From Nereocystis luetkeana (lineage: Eukaryota; Sar; Phaeophyceae; Laminariales; Laminariaceae): a DNA stretch of 64,000 nt. Made by a program: the position numbers and the translations under genes. Under the pieces are notes generated by a model. The model did no database searches. It saw nothing but the letters and a program-made list of their open reading frames with translations, and had not been told where the DNA came from. Shown here piece by piece: positions 36,401-43,896 of the stretch (its first letter is position 1; the number at the start of each line of letters is the position of its first letter). Location: assembly GCA_031213475.1 (NCBI GenBank), contig JARUPZ010000014.1:7267491-7331490 (forward strand). The letters run 5' to 3'.

Positions 36401-38328
36401 GCGGCTCAAACCTCGCACGTCGATGGGGCCTATGACAACTTTCTGTGCGTTCCCTTAGAGGCAGCTGAATGCACATACGTACGTGCACACACGCTTAACT
36501 ATTTCTGCATTACACAATTTCACCGGTGGTCGGGAGCCCCCCCCTGGAATAAAGTGGGCATAATCGAGTCCTTGTGGAGATACTGGACAATGCAGCAACC
36601 CCACAAGGGATCGACGGCCTCTCAATTTCGTATGCTCAAATGGTGTCCATTGTTTGTTCGATGTCTTCACAAGAATAGCATCTGTTCCATATTTCGGAGG
36701 GGGGAGGCACCACGCGTGCAATATGTATCCTCGCAGGATCCTGCGTTTCATATCCTCTATATTCGCTGCCGAACACATATTGCGGAGCAAGCCTAGCCCG
36801 GTACTCGAACGCCGTTAGGCGACAGAGCCCGCAAGTTTCGGTTCCGCACATGCGCACGGACTGGGGGGAAGCTTGTCGTGTGAAGAGCGCGTCGCGATAT
36901 TGGTTGTCTAATCACATCCACGTGCGCTACAATAACCTTAGCACTGCTTGTGTGAAAACCGTTCTGATTGGCGTGGCTACTTCGGAGCACCGAGAAACTA
37001 CCCAGTTTACCTCCATTATACTTAAACTTTTCAGCATTTACGGTTGTACGTTTGCCTGTCGTAGGCCTTGAGATTGTTCTCACTTCTTCTTGTACTTGTT
37101 TGATAGCTTGGAGCATGCAGATAGCGAGATCTCTTCAAGTGAGAGGAGCCTTTCAGGAGCGTTAGGGAGTACCCCTCTCAAGCAAGCACGCGTCCGTCTG
37201 CAACGGCAAAAATCCTCCCAGGTAAACATTGGTTTGTGTTATGCCAAGCAGTTGGGAGTTTTCATCGGATACCGTCCGTACCGACTTTTGTCAACATTAG
37301 GCTCCGCGGGAGAAGTAGAGCGCTCCTTATGCGAATATAACAGGGGAAACACACTAGGAGGAAGCCGCCTCATACAGTAACCTTTCTCTCACCTGGGTTT
37401 CAGTCGGCGGCGTGTGGCTGGTGCCGAACTGATGGGCGACAGCTTCTGTGTCATATCCGATGACCACGTCATTTTTTACGAGACAGACGCCTCCGCCACC
37501 GCTCTGGCCAAAATCTTCGTCAAGCCCGACGTCAGCCTGGGAAACGTTTACCAACCCCCGGGACTTCAAAGATGGGAGCATCCGCACGCCGGACCTAACC
37601 TTGCCCGATCGATCATCGTCACCACCTTCCTCGCCGATGCCACGGCATGATACAATACCCCGCCACCCGTCTACGCTCGTCGTAGAACCACGAGCCGCAG
37701 CAGCAACAGGAAGAGTGGCCTCAAGACTCTCGGGCAGCACGACGTTGTCGACGCTTCCCGTTTCCACGGAACCTCCTGCACCACCGCCAGAGGCAACGCT
37801 TTCGACCCGCCAGTGCTGCTGTTGTGCCCGCTTCACTTGCTGGTGGAGGTCCACCGAACGGTTCGCCGCCGCCACCGTCAATGCTGCCGATGAACCCGAT
37901 GTCGCAGTGTCCGGTCCTACCAGCACTCCTCCGCGAGTGCAATCGTCAACGTTTCTGATTTCGCCTGGTCGGGTACCAGCACCTCCTGGGACGGGGCCGA
38001 CAGGGACCCTCCTATTCAGGCCTCTAATAGTGCCGTTGGGGAGAGTGCGCTCCGTGACACCGCCCGGACCGTTCATCGCACCCTTCCTCGTATCCTGCTT
38101 CGGCGACGTTCGCCTTGTTCGTCCGTGGTGGTGGTGGTGGTGGTGGTGGTGGTGCAGCGTGGTTTTGCCCGAGTCCAAGTATGGCTCTTCCCGAGGGATC
38201 ATGCCCGTGGAACCAACCTTACCCGACCCATCCCCCCTTCTTCTGATATTGCCGATCGGGGCGATCGCCGGAGGGTTCGCTCTACTCGGCCTGCCAATTG
38301 CGCGGCGTCGTGTGTATGGGTTGGTCAT
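4472..38328 (-). CDS. Long multi-exon gene: LRR and EF-hand protein (24 exons assembled, 3' end open)
   Basis: Hand-assembled gene model of 24 exons, about 1433 codons, with no stop in the joined frame. Every intron has GT...AG borders except one GC...AG, and phases agree at all 23 junctions. Order along the protein: low-complexity N-terminus (1-513), helical segment (514-600), nine ribonuclease-inhibitor-type LRRs (about 640-918), a linker with PTGEYKLDMSQPYSRMVA (exon 13), a charged region, EF-hand 1 (1162-1173), EF-hand 2 (1246-1257), a helical region, and a second motif NASGFYALDLRSGQGRMAAI (exon 24). No signal peptide or membrane span is seen, so a cytosolic calcium-responsive scaffold or sensor is inferred. 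The weakest link is whether exons 1-2 belong with exons 3-24. Introns run from 113 bp to 3.4 kb and carry MITEs and tandem repeats. The true 3' end probably lies left of the window or at exon 25. Confidence 0.75.
5235..5810. repeat. 9-bp tandem array (CAGATCAGA)n
   Basis: About 575 bp of CAGATCAGA variants (ACAGATCATA, CAGACATAC and so on). It is in the intron between exons 23 and 24. The 9-bp period keeps frames open on both strands (RSD / SDL repeats). Confidence 0.9.
6476..6538 (-). CDS. Exon 23
   Basis: ACAACAAACAG|GAC ... AGGCAG|GTGAGA, 21 codons, phase 0 at both ends: DRVVTAEKLLPQVVNPDERR then Q. It continues the helical region of exon 22. Confidence 0.75.
6870..7170. repeat. Degenerate CAACCAAT(C/A) array
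   Basis: CAACCAATCAACC-type units over about 300 bp, just left of the donor of exon 22, that is, at the start of the following intron. Confidence 0.8.
7194..7307 (-). CDS. Exon 22 (amphipathic helix)
   Basis: ACGGAAAG|ATG ... GATCAG|GTAGGG, 38 codons, phase 0. It encodes MNTATERLRMFENAAMHTDM and LVTARQAEMLASLVERDQ, a long helix without Pro or Gly. Confidence 0.75.
9375..9420. repeat. (TA)n tract
   Basis: Alternating TA over about 40 bp, with a second short tract at 9490-9503. Intronic. Confidence 0.8.
9812..9985 (-). CDS. Exon 21
   Basis: CAAAGCAG|GAG ... CGCCAT|GTGAGT, 58 codons, phase 0. It encodes GRKLVETLTSKPWPLPREGA, then YLISFRASRFPG and GLAAMVENIRH. No family is recognised; it is compact and globular-looking. 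Confidence 0.75.
10683..10930 (+). mobile_element. MITE family A, copy 3
   Basis: GGCGTTCTAAGATAGAGGCC ... CTACCTCTATCGTAGAAGG, with the same internal landmarks. It sits in the intron between exons 20 and 21. Confidence 0.85.
11984..12099 (-). CDS. Exon 20 (EF-hand 2)
   Basis: Acceptor GGGGCTAG|GG fits the phase-1 donor of exon 19; donor GTGAAG|GTAGGA. It encodes CEMDERRCRC, then LLSAYDLDSSSKLETEEFVT and WMMLEYVK. The loop D-L-D-S-S-S-K-L-E-T-E-E has D1, D3, S5, E9 and E12; position 6 is Ser in place of Gly. Confidence 0.75.
12319..12562 (+). mobile_element. MITE family A, copy 4
   Basis: GGCGTGCTACGATAGAAGTC ... CTACCAATATCGTAGAACGC. It sits in the intron between exons 19 and 20. Confidence 0.85.
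13126..13276 (-). CDS. Exon 19
   Basis: TTGGGAAG|GCG ... GCGTCTG|GTAAGTC, phase 0 in and 1 out, with a near-consensus donor. It encodes FHTTYGLMYRLLDRYLIGKR and VPVQRGDIPLVRAS, linking the two EF-hands. The intron before it is only 113 bp, short for this gene. Confidence 0.65.
13390..13473 (-). CDS. Exon 18 (EF-hand 1)
   Basis: Encodes ALAMCRVYDSDRSGNLAQGD and LLDLFK; donor TTCAAG|GTGTGT, phase 0. The loop D-S-D-R-S-G-N-L-A-Q-G-D has the EF-hand calcium ligands D1, D3, S5, N7 and D12 (Asp in place of the usual Glu), plus Gly6. The acceptor TAG|CAC at 13474 keeps the entering helix; CAG|G at 13451 is an alternative needing another upstream exon. Confidence 0.75.
14550..14619 (-). CDS. Exon 17
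   Basis: Acceptor GGCCTCAG|A completes the split Arg of exon 16 and reads SRHLSREARLTVRVKTFIKT. The donor is uncertain: CTG|GTAACG (exon end 14555) is the better site but leaves phase 1, while AAC|GTATTC (exon end 14550) leaves phase 0 and fits the EF-hand exon. A small missed exon would also solve this. Confidence 0.55.
15205..15305. repeat. (GGTC)n array
   Basis: GGTCGGTCGGT-type tetranucleotide repeat starting about 12 bp beyond the donor of exon 16. Confidence 0.85.
15318..15451 (-). CDS. Exon 16 (helical segment)
   Basis: ACTCTGCAG|GTG ... GTTCCG|GTGAGA, 134 bp, phase 2 out. It encodes VIKLLEHIELQPSRHYMERV and ends DDVFFAIFRAAFR. Strong splice sites and a charged amphipathic helix pattern. 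Confidence 0.8.
16371..16535 (-). CDS. Exon 15 (Ser/Ala-rich)
   Basis: CTCTACATAG|ATC ... GAACAG|GTAGGC, 55 codons, phase 0. It begins IAKKVEATELSASTP and ends VLNGYDRSRAKEQ. No domain is recognised; it looks like a flexible linker before the helical part. Confidence 0.75.
17154..17294 (-). CDS. Exon 14
   Basis: CCAAACTTAG|ATT ... GCTGAG|GTGCGT, 47 codons, phase 0. It contains IEGIWFAKDLASLDRPDRRE and ends GASQFTKALAE. In the sense direction it is preceded by a very long pyrimidine tract (17340-17640). Confidence 0.8.
17340..17640. repeat. 300-bp purine/pyrimidine tract
   Basis: Plus strand almost only G and A, with G-runs up to about 20. On the coding minus strand this is a C/T tract ending about 45 bp before the acceptor of exon 14. 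Confidence 0.9.
19168..19338 (-). CDS. Exon 13 (acidic linker and first GxYxLD motif)
   Basis: GATACAG|CCA ... TATGAG|GTACGA, 57 codons, phase 0 at both ends. It contains HGCDSESDSPNLFDVEEP followed by TGEYKLDMSQPYSRMVASEL and ALSETKAGYE. A similar motif recurs in exon 24. Confidence 0.8.
19891..19984 (-). CDS. Exon 12 (LRR 9, GC donor)
   Basis: Acceptor TTTGTTTCAAACAG|T. It completes the Ser codon and reads LALDGNRLGRQGSAALLGAI then RRRKPGREGHK. There is no GT before the in-frame TAA at 19884-19882, but CACAAG|GCGAGA is a good GC donor in phase 0 and joins exon 13 in frame. The alternative is a one-base shift into a frame reading RRDKMYNADAYKQLDKASK. Confidence 0.75.
20483..20727 (+). mobile_element. 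MITE family A, copy 5
   Basis: GGCGTTCTACGATAGAGGTT ... CTACCTCTATTGTAGAACGG, in the intron between exons 11 and 12. An extra half-terminus GTGCTACGATAGG lies just left (20462-20474), suggesting a nested or older insertion. Confidence 0.85.
21586..21671 (-). CDS. Exon 11 (LRR 8)
   Basis: CTGAAACAG|TCT ... CACAAG|GTATGG, 86 bp, phase 0 in and 2 out. It continues NRTLK with SLDLSYNGLTPAAAIVIASA and ends NTSLT plus a split Ser. Confidence 0.9.
22483..22689 (-). CDS. Exon 10 (LRR 6-8)
   Basis: 69 codons between GTGGTGCAG|GCG and CTGAAG|GTGGGC. Two complete LRRs are visible: ALRELDLSWNNLRQESAAAI and GLESLNLAHNAFKDLPSQEV. It ends with NRTLK, the first half of LRR 8. Confidence 0.9.
22960..23054. 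mobile_element. Palindromic element family B, copy 1
   Basis: CTAACCCTTTCAGAAGCGTA ... ACGGGACTGCGGTTCTGAATCGGTTAAG. The two halves are inverted repeats around CACTCAAATTTCAAGTAG; about 95 bp. Confidence 0.8.
23120..23345 (+). repeat. Dispersed repeat family C, copy 3 (diverged)
   Basis: Keeps GACGCGAGGGTACATGGTCA and CGGCCATGCGTGGTAATTAG and ends in a C-rich stretch; the left half is barely recognisable. Confidence 0.55.
23400..23640 (+). repeat. Dispersed repeat family C, copy 4
   Basis: CGCCCTTCGTGCGAATCGCC, CGTCCCGGCATTGTAGGGAT, ACGACCATGTATGATATCGA, then C-runs. It is arranged head-to-tail with copy 3. Both lie in the intron between exons 9 and 10. Confidence 0.75.
24579..24643 (-). 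CDS. Exon 9 (LRR 5)
   Basis: Acceptor GAGCTCAG|AG, donor GGCGAG|GTAAGC, 65 bp. Joined to exon 8 it restores LTRLDVS-E-NKIGQNEM, the canonical LRR core split by an intron. It ends DVVTGGE, phase 0. Confidence 0.8.
24690..24900. repeat. G-rich GGGGTGG(G/T) tract
   Basis: Degenerate TGGGGTGGGG units with many closely spaced G-runs on the plus strand. It lies about 50 bp beyond the acceptor side of exon 9, inside the preceding intron. Confidence 0.75.
25265..25424 (-). CDS. Exon 8 (LRR 3-5)
   Basis: Acceptor GGCCAAG|GTG, donor GTGTCCG|GTAAGG, phase 1 out. It encodes the end of LRR 3 (VDEAAAIIRGYLAHPSC), LRR 4 (SLQTLCLRSADVDDNECCDL) and the start of LRR 5 (SLTRLDVS). The donor falls inside the LDVSxN core. 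Confidence 0.85.
27030..27121. mobile_element. Palindromic element family B, copy 2
   Basis: Diverged copy with CAAACCACTTAAAATCTAAG in the centre and AAACGGGACTGCGGTACTC at the right. Confidence 0.65.
27571..27643 (-). CDS. Exon 7 (end of LRR 2, start of LRR 3)
   Basis: Acceptor TGCATGCAG|G; it completes the split Arg codon from exon 6, then reads SLCQLCALVVEMPGLKSLDL and SSNK. The donor AACAAG|GTCGGG is weak but joins exon 8 in phase 0 to give LDLSSNK-VDEAAAII, a perfect repeat. Unspliced, the frame meets TAA five codons later (27556-27554). Confidence 0.75.
29559..29620 (-). CDS. Exon 6 (LRR 2)
   Basis: Excellent borders: CTCCTTCCTTCGACAG|GTTTTG and ACCGACCG|GTAAGG. It is 62 bp, phase 0 in and phase 2 out. 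It encodes VLTRLPHIKTLNVADNRLTD, an unmistakable LRR core (LxxLNVxxNxL). Confidence 0.85.
30130..30379 (-). CDS. Exon 5 (pre-LRR segment and LRR 1)
   Basis: The acceptor follows a pyrimidine-rich stretch (TTTTCCTTCGTTGATCACTAAG|A); the donor is GCGGAG|GTATTA, phase 0. The first part holds VEIVGDTAALSEEG. The end holds the first LRR, SALQDLNLAHRGLGDDVM, matching LxxLxLxxxxLGD of ribonuclease-inhibitor-type repeats. Confidence 0.75.
30505..30542 (-). CDS. Exon 4 (38-bp micro-exon)
   Basis: CATACAG|GGC ... GATCT|GTAGATAC. It encodes GIQIKSLSSLEDL, joins exon 3 in phase 0 and exon 5 in phase 2. The joined peptide YRRMARQ-GIQIKSLSSLEDL-KSFS reads as a continuous amphipathic stretch. Confidence 0.5.
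30543..33944 (-). other. Intron 3 of the large gene (3.4 kb)
   Basis: No exon-like segment with matching phase was found. It contains the CTACGCTATG array, C/G-runs (30833-30844, 31026-31042, 32217-32231) and a family A fragment near 33300. Confidence 0.45.
31471..31526. repeat. CTACGCTA(T/C)G array
   Basis: Five or six units of GCTACGCTAT/GCTACGCTAC; intronic. Confidence 0.8.
33945..34141 (-). CDS. Exon 3 (basic helical segment)
   Basis: Acceptor CTCTACAAG|TT, donor CGACAG|GTACTTTC; it completes the phase-1 codon of exon 2 and ends in phase 0. The product contains RQALDSHTKSPDNRRQFFQL and ends YRRMARQ. The acceptor lacks a strong pyrimidine tract. A second frame is also open here, so the exon rests on phase fit to exons 2 and 4. 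Confidence 0.5.
35699..36302 (-). CDS. Exon 2 (Ala/Ser/Asp-rich low complexity)
   Basis: Begins after a good pyrimidine tract (TTTCTTCCTTCCAG) and ends GAAGACG|GTGAGGG, phase 1. The acceptor phase fits exon 1. The product starts acidic and Ser-rich (NIDSSSDEKTS), passes through poly-alanine encoded by a GCA/GCT run near 36112-36135, and ends acidic and Gly-rich. If the donor were not used, the frame would stop at 35660-35658 after 14 more codons, so a short product of exons 1-2 alone is also possible. Confidence 0.55.
37393..38328 (-). CDS. Exon 1 (start codon, His10 low-complexity N-terminus)
   Basis: 312 codons from ATG at 38328-38326. An in-frame TAG lies five codons upstream (38343-38341), which fixes the start unless there is an upstream exon. 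It ends CAG|GTGAGAG, phase 0. The product is rich in Gly, Arg, Ser and Thr and has ten consecutive His codons (about residues 59-68). No domain is recognised. A 308-codon reading frame on the opposite strand covers the same interval; it would contain a run of nine Trp, so I take it as the shadow. Confidence 0.6.
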
Positions 38329-38814
38329 TAATAGGAGTGGCTATTCACAGTTCGTCCTCACAAATCGGCTGTAAAAACGGATGTGTTGTGCCTTGTATGC
38401 ATACAATACGATACGCGACACCACAAGAAGCGCACGATTTGGACCAATGGGTCTAACTTGTACGTGAGAGAAAAGGTAGGCTACGAACACGTCGTATTGA
38501 GGAGCGATACCACTATGCGTTAGGGGCGGTGCCGTTTTTTATAGTTTCCGAGCTCCGTACACGCAGAGCTTAACAGCTCACCCGAAGACGTGCTTCCGAC
38601 GCCGTCTGTAAAACACACACAGACTAAAATATTTCTAGGCCCTAGCCTTTAAATAAATGTAATTTCCAGTAGCATAATCCGGTATATGTTGCAGAGCAGG
38701 TCAACCGGCTTGTAACTGTCGAGTCAAAAGGTGGTGGCCCTACCGTAGGGTTCATCCAAAAGTATGGTCTTCTAAACGTTTCACGAAGTCCACCCAGGCA
38801 AACATTGTGTTTGA

Positions 38815-39054
38815 GGCGTTCTACGATAGAGGTTCACCCTACTTTTTCTGAGGCTCCTCACTTGAGGAGCTCCACACTTACCCGAAAACTGGCTTCAGCA
38901 AAACTCCTTTTGCCTCCCGATGAAACATCCCATTGCCTAAGTATACTAAACCGTCGTTTTTCGAAACAAGGTTGACATTCCGACGATTTCGGGTTGGGGA
39001 GCCCATTCATTCAGGAAACGGTTTAGCAAAACTGTGCTACCTCTATCGTCGAAA
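38815..39054 (+). mobile_element. MITE family A, copy 6
   Basis: GGCGTTCTACGATAGAGGTT ... CTACCTCTATCGTCGAA. It lies about 490 bp upstream of the start codon of the large LRR gene, in its presumed promoter region. Confidence 0.85.
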
Positions 39055-40139
39055 TCGTCGTTTCTCCCCTAATTTCTGGCGTGTTGCTGCCTTCCAGGCA
39101 CACCATGGTGCCTAACACCGGAATCAAACAAAACCGTATGGCTTCTATGTCCATGGTGCACACTGCAGGTTCAACACGGTTTATCTCGGACACTAAAACG
39201 TTGATGGCGCGATCCGAAGTCGCGCGAAAACCTGGTCTTCGCAAAACAGACGGGAGTGAGGTGAACAAGTGGGTGCTACTATAAGCAGGAATATCAAGTA
39301 GTACGCCAAGCGCATACACGTTTGCGTATGTGTGCTTCGTTTTGAATGCACATTCCCGCGAAGGTCCGTTCTATAGCGTTGGTGTGAAAGCCTGTTCGTA
39401 GGCAATCATATTTTTCTATGCGACTTCACAATCGTGCGTGTGGCGGACGCTTTGCAAACATTGGTCACGCGTGGTCATCGGATTCCTGGGGTTCATCCCA
39501 TTCGATCCGTATTTCAGTACACTGTTTCAAGAGCAAGTGGGTAGTGCTGACTCTTTTTCGGGACATCAGAAAAGGACAACATACGACATGAACGGTTTTG
39601 TGACTACCGGCATCAGACGCGTGCTCGTGCGAGAGGGGTTAAGAATTCCAGCCAAACGTTTTCTGATTGACGGGCCTCCTACACCAGAAGAACCAACCAA
39701 TGCCGTTCAACCCGTTCAGTACCGCAGTGTACGTTCATCGAAATTTGGCTCAAATTACGAGTGTTTTTTCTCCGCCAAAGGGAGTGCAATTCTGTCGGGG
39801 TTAGATGCCATTCGCGTTAGGTTTGTTTGGCTTTTGTTCGTTCAGACGTGTGCCTGCAGTAGTCCATTCTATTGTCCATCGGTTCGCGGTTTTCCTTGTA
39901 TTTTAAAACGTCGCTGGTTGAACGAGAAACACACTTGCCCAAGCTCTCAAGCGAACAGTCTCACAATGTGTAGTCAAGGGTATCTCCCAACGGGTAGCAG
40001 CATGCGGCATCCGCTCTACTCAGCAACACCGTGGTCCGTCGGTCCAGGCATATGACACAAGTAGTGTATCAGTGTTTCGTGTGCGGCTGCAAGCAGTCGT
40101 ACCACACGCTCACACGCATGGTACCACCATGGTCGTGCT
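39055..40139. other. No supported gene
   Basis: A 205-codon plus frame (39438-40055) and overlapping open frames on both strands at 39060-39290 have no recognisable domain, splice signals or start context. They are left unassigned. Confidence 0.3.
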
Positions 40140-40395
40140 GCACCCCAACGCTAAGGTAGATATGCCCCATTTCTTCTCTGAGGTTCCTGGTTTGAGGAGC
40201 TCTGCACAATTACTAAGATCGTTCGTGAGCCACATCAAACACTGGTTTTGAGAAATTCGAGAGTTCAATCGTTGATCAACAATCCCGTGGACTACGGTGT
40301 GCAAGTGTTCATGTCGCCTAAAAACAGACAAGCGTTCCGACGATTATGGGTTAGGGGGGCGCCTGTCACTATTTAAATATCTTAGACAAATACTG
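40140..40395 (+). mobile_element. MITE family A, degenerate copy
   Basis: TCTGAGGTTCCTGGTTTGAGGAGCTC and, later, GTTCCGACGATTATGGGTTA keep the spacing of family A, but both termini are lost. Short fragments of the family are also seen at about 5160-5235, 24105-24150, 33300-33350 and 57555-57625. Confidence 0.55.
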
Positions 40396-40552
40396 CTATA
40401 CGTCCATCGCAGCGCGCGCCTACATACCTCTCCTTCTAAACGGTGGATGTAACAGGACGCTACCGCTCGTTCTATGGTAGCACCATCGTACCGGAGCCCC
40501 AAGATCAACTTTGAAAGTAGCGTGTCGGATGTCATACACAGCCCCCACTTAC

Positions 40553-40743
40553 CCAGACAATGCCGGCTGCAGCGAACCCTTCTCGCCGCGACCGATGCAG
40601 GTGCTGCTGCCTCCCTCTGCTGCATGCCTCGCGAGGACCTCTTTCAGCGTCTGTCGGCGACGTCTCATCTCCTCCCCTGTTTCGCGCAGCACCTGCAGAA
40701 GGAGTTGGCTCCTCCAGCTTTCCACGTCAGGTGGAATCACCGC
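40553..40743 (-). CDS. Candidate exon of unrecognised protein (b), coiled-coil-like
   Basis: Acceptor CCAAACGCAG|GCG after CCTCCTCCTGC, donor TTGTCTGG|GTAAGTGGG (near-perfect). It encodes SWRSQLLLQVLRETGEEMRR then RRQTLKEVLARHAAEGG, a strongly helical, heptad-like stretch. Phase 0 in matches candidate (a). A further exon may lie at about 40435-40520 (ending GGAGAG|GTATGT, peptide ATIERAVASCYIHRLEGE), but it does not fit in phase. Confidence 0.45.
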
Positions 40744-41585
40744 CTGCGTTTGGAAGCAAACGTGCAGCGGGTAGCAGGAGGAGGCACGCGCATCATAAAT
40801 AATGGGTACGCTCATATAGCGCGAGGCGAGCGCAGCGGGCGATCCCTGCCCACAAGTCAGTTCTGAAGTGTGGCGGGATCGGAGCGGTCGACCCCACGAG
40901 GAAACATCCTTATCACGGTTCTTCTCTCTGCTACAGTGAAGAATGTTGTAGTGAGGCAACCTTAAAGAGCTCTAGATTTCTCACCGCGTACCTCGGTACG
41001 ATCTGTCCGCCCTCTGCGTCAAGCACACGGAGCATGTCATACGATGCACTCTAGAATACAACAGCGATAGCTTAGGCAGGCCGCGCGCTTGCCCGCTCGC
41101 ATCATACTACACATTGAGCTATGTCAGCGAATATCACCATAGCACCTGAAATAAGGAACAACAGGACACGCGTTTTACATATGTCGTGGGATTCGCATCC
41201 ACCTGAACAGACACATTCCTGCATCTATCATCGTAGTGGCCACTGAGGAACTAGGGAATTGTATTCCTCCCCCCTAATGGACGTAGACCCCGAAATATCT
41301 ACACAGCTGCTACTGATTGATGCGTGATTGCGTGTTATATCATACTACTACTGTAGATATCTGAACCACATGATGGCATTGCTAGACACCTACCAGCTAC
41401 CGGTTAAACCTTACCTGGTACCACATATATGTTCACCTGGTGATGATGTTGATGTTTGTAGGAAATACCGATGGTCGAAGTAGTACCGCCGGCAGGCAGG
41501 GGTGATGTGGATGATACTCGAGAATCGTTTGGACACGCCAGACCGCGCTTGCTTCCTGCTTTTAGCGGTCGCTTGCGTTTGTTAC

Positions 41586-41731
41586 CTCGTCGACCCGCGA
41601 TTGTGTACCGGTGAATCCCTTCTTCTGATCCACTTGGTTGCGTAGCTCGAAGCTCCAATCTTGCGGCGGCGCGTAAAGAGTATCACGACCGTAAGAGTAT
41701 GTCCCCCCTCGATGAGGGTGATACATATAGT
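41586..41731 (-). CDS. Candidate exon of unrecognised protein (a)
   Basis: Acceptor GCGCATGCAG|AC, donor GTCGACGAG|GTAACA, ending in phase 0. It encodes RDTLYAPPQDWSFELRNQVD and QKKGFTGTQSRVDE; aromatic and charged, protein-like composition with no stops. It joins candidate (b) in frame. No family is recognised and no start was found. Confidence 0.35.
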
Positions 41732-43638
41732 CTGCATGCGCGCAGAAAGCTTGCTTCAAGCGAATGAATGTGAGAGTCAAGCCTGGACTGCGCTAATCCA
41801 AACGAGCCCTTTTCAAGAAGCGTTGCTACGCCCGACCGCCATACACATACCATGACGAAACTTCCAAAAACCATTGCACAATAATAGTTCCTATGGCGTC
41901 ACCTATGCCGGTACAATGTTAGGCTGAAAATTGATTTGTACACTCGTCCTGTTTGTGCATGCTCTGGTGCTACTGTACGCTCACAGGGGAGGCACTGAGA
42001 GAGTCAAAACCTATACCACAATGTGATTCATGACTCTAGTCACACCGCACGCAAGACGCACTGTTTGTCGGAGTTTGAAGCCGGAGAATTTCTCCCTCAA
42101 GGGTGATTAGCCTATTTTATGGTTTCGCCGAACCATGCTTTCGACGGAGTTTATTCGTGAAACACCGTCAAACTTTCTATGAGCCAATCCAAAAACAAAT
42201 ATGCTTACATAGGAAAAAGTATCACCCTCACCGGCATGCTAGTTGTCGCACATATGAGAAGGTCAACCGGTCAGCAAACATTGCCTCAGAAGGCGAACCG
42301 CTGCTGTGGGACTAGTCAAGGCCGCGTGCGAAGGTGATGCTCGACGACATTGCCCGTCTCGCAAAACAGTTTGAGTGGCTATTTCATGTTACATGCTAAG
42401 TTGTCAGGAATGTAAAACAATCAAGAAAGCAAGCCCAGGTCATAGAGTAGGCTCCAGGTGCACGCACCATGAAAGTCTACTGCTGTAGGTGTTAGTCTAC
42501 ATCGAGAACTATCGTTCGCGACAGGGGGCAACGAAATACCACACAGAAATTACCCGCTGCAGTGTTTTGTAGCTGTAAAACAAAACGAAAACAGCATTTC
42601 CCCCGCTATTGTCGTTATTTTGACCAGAGGGGTTACTCAATTTTTCCCAAGGTACCTGGTAAGAAACGGGAAAAACGCAACACAAGCTGAATTTCGTTTT
42701 TCGAGATGAGTGTATTCCACGCTGTCTTCGGTACAACGACTCCCGAATATGTCATGTTACTGTATATAGTGGCCTGGCTTTGTTATCGATCGTTTTCGTA
42801 TTATTTGCATTTGTGCGCTCGTCTGCTCCACAGCCAGTTACAGTACGTATGAGCCCGCCATTGAAAGGCACCTGGTATGACTTATTACCTACCTACCTGT
42901 CGTAAGAACACAAGACTCGATTTGTTGGGGACGGTAATAGACCAATCCTAAATAAATTCCAATGCTTAAGGTTTGTTCAGGGACGGTGTCCCAATACATA
43001 GGGTTCGAAAGCTCGCTCGGGATACGTGTTCCCTGTTGGCGGACCGAGCGCACTGCTGTCGGTACATAGCGTGCACACGTGTTCGACCCTGTCGTGCATG
43101 ATCATCGTGCGGAATACCAGGAATGACTACGAGTACTCGCACGAGTAAATTGAATAGTACACATGATACAGATACACACCAATCGACGCCAAAGCTGACA
43201 TGCACTCGTAGAACGGACTGATAATCCCTCTCTTTCTATATACATACCTGGTACGCATTTCTGTCTCTATCATTCTGTATTACAGATGCGCTCAACCCCC
43301 TTCGTAAGCAACGAGCATGCTGGTGTGCCTCTGCTTTTGAGGTTGTTGCGCAGAGACAGCAGAGCAGCAACCGCCTCTTTCGCACAGAGCCCAGGGGTGG
43401 AGCCCAGTACGCGTACCGGCAGTTGTATCAGTCTAGGCGAGTGGTGCGTGCCGTGGTACACGGGTCATGAGCGCTACGTAAAAGGCATGATCTCTCCTGC
43501 CCGTCGTATCTACAGTACCAACGTCGTCGAAGATGGCCCTGTCGCCACGACTATCGGCTGCTCTTTCTCGGGCCTGCGCACACACTTCTTACTCCGCTGC
43601 TCTTGAATGCCACGTGGGCCAATGCACGACGAACCCAC
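41732..43638. other. No gene recognised
   Basis: Scattered short frames only. No repeats of the families above and no exon with convincing borders. Confidence 0.35.
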
Positions 43639-43896
43639 CTCACACGATTTTCTCGGCCTGCAGCAGCAGCAGCAGCATCGTTTCCTCCGCATGTGTCATC
43701 ACTACTTGGCAACAAGGCGCGGGTAGTATCTGACGCCTGGAAATCCGCCTGGCAGTCGACATGCCCTGAGCGTCGGCTTTTCCTCGCCGTGTCCCTCCAT
43801 GGAGGCGGGAACATCGCCCCGCGGTGATGTCGGTGCTGGGTAGCGCCACCCCACAACTGTTTGCGGCATCAAGCACGCTTCGTCGGAGGACAGCAC
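43639..43896 (-). other. GC-rich stretch open in several frames
   Basis: All three minus frames and one plus frame are open over about 200 bp around a CAG run (43662-43680); one minus frame ends at AATCGTGTGAG|GTGGGT. It may be an exon, but the frame cannot be chosen from sequence alone. Confidence 0.2.

Noticed and set aside
35929..36435. 168-codon plus frame rich in Ala/Val
   Set aside because: Antisense of exon 2 over the GCT repeat.
37448..38374. 308-codon plus frame with nine consecutive Trp
   Set aside because: Antisense of exon 1; a Trp9 run is implausible and there are no matching splice partners.
39438..40055. 205-codon plus frame
   Set aside because: Within the length expected by chance at this base composition; no domain, start context or splice evidence.
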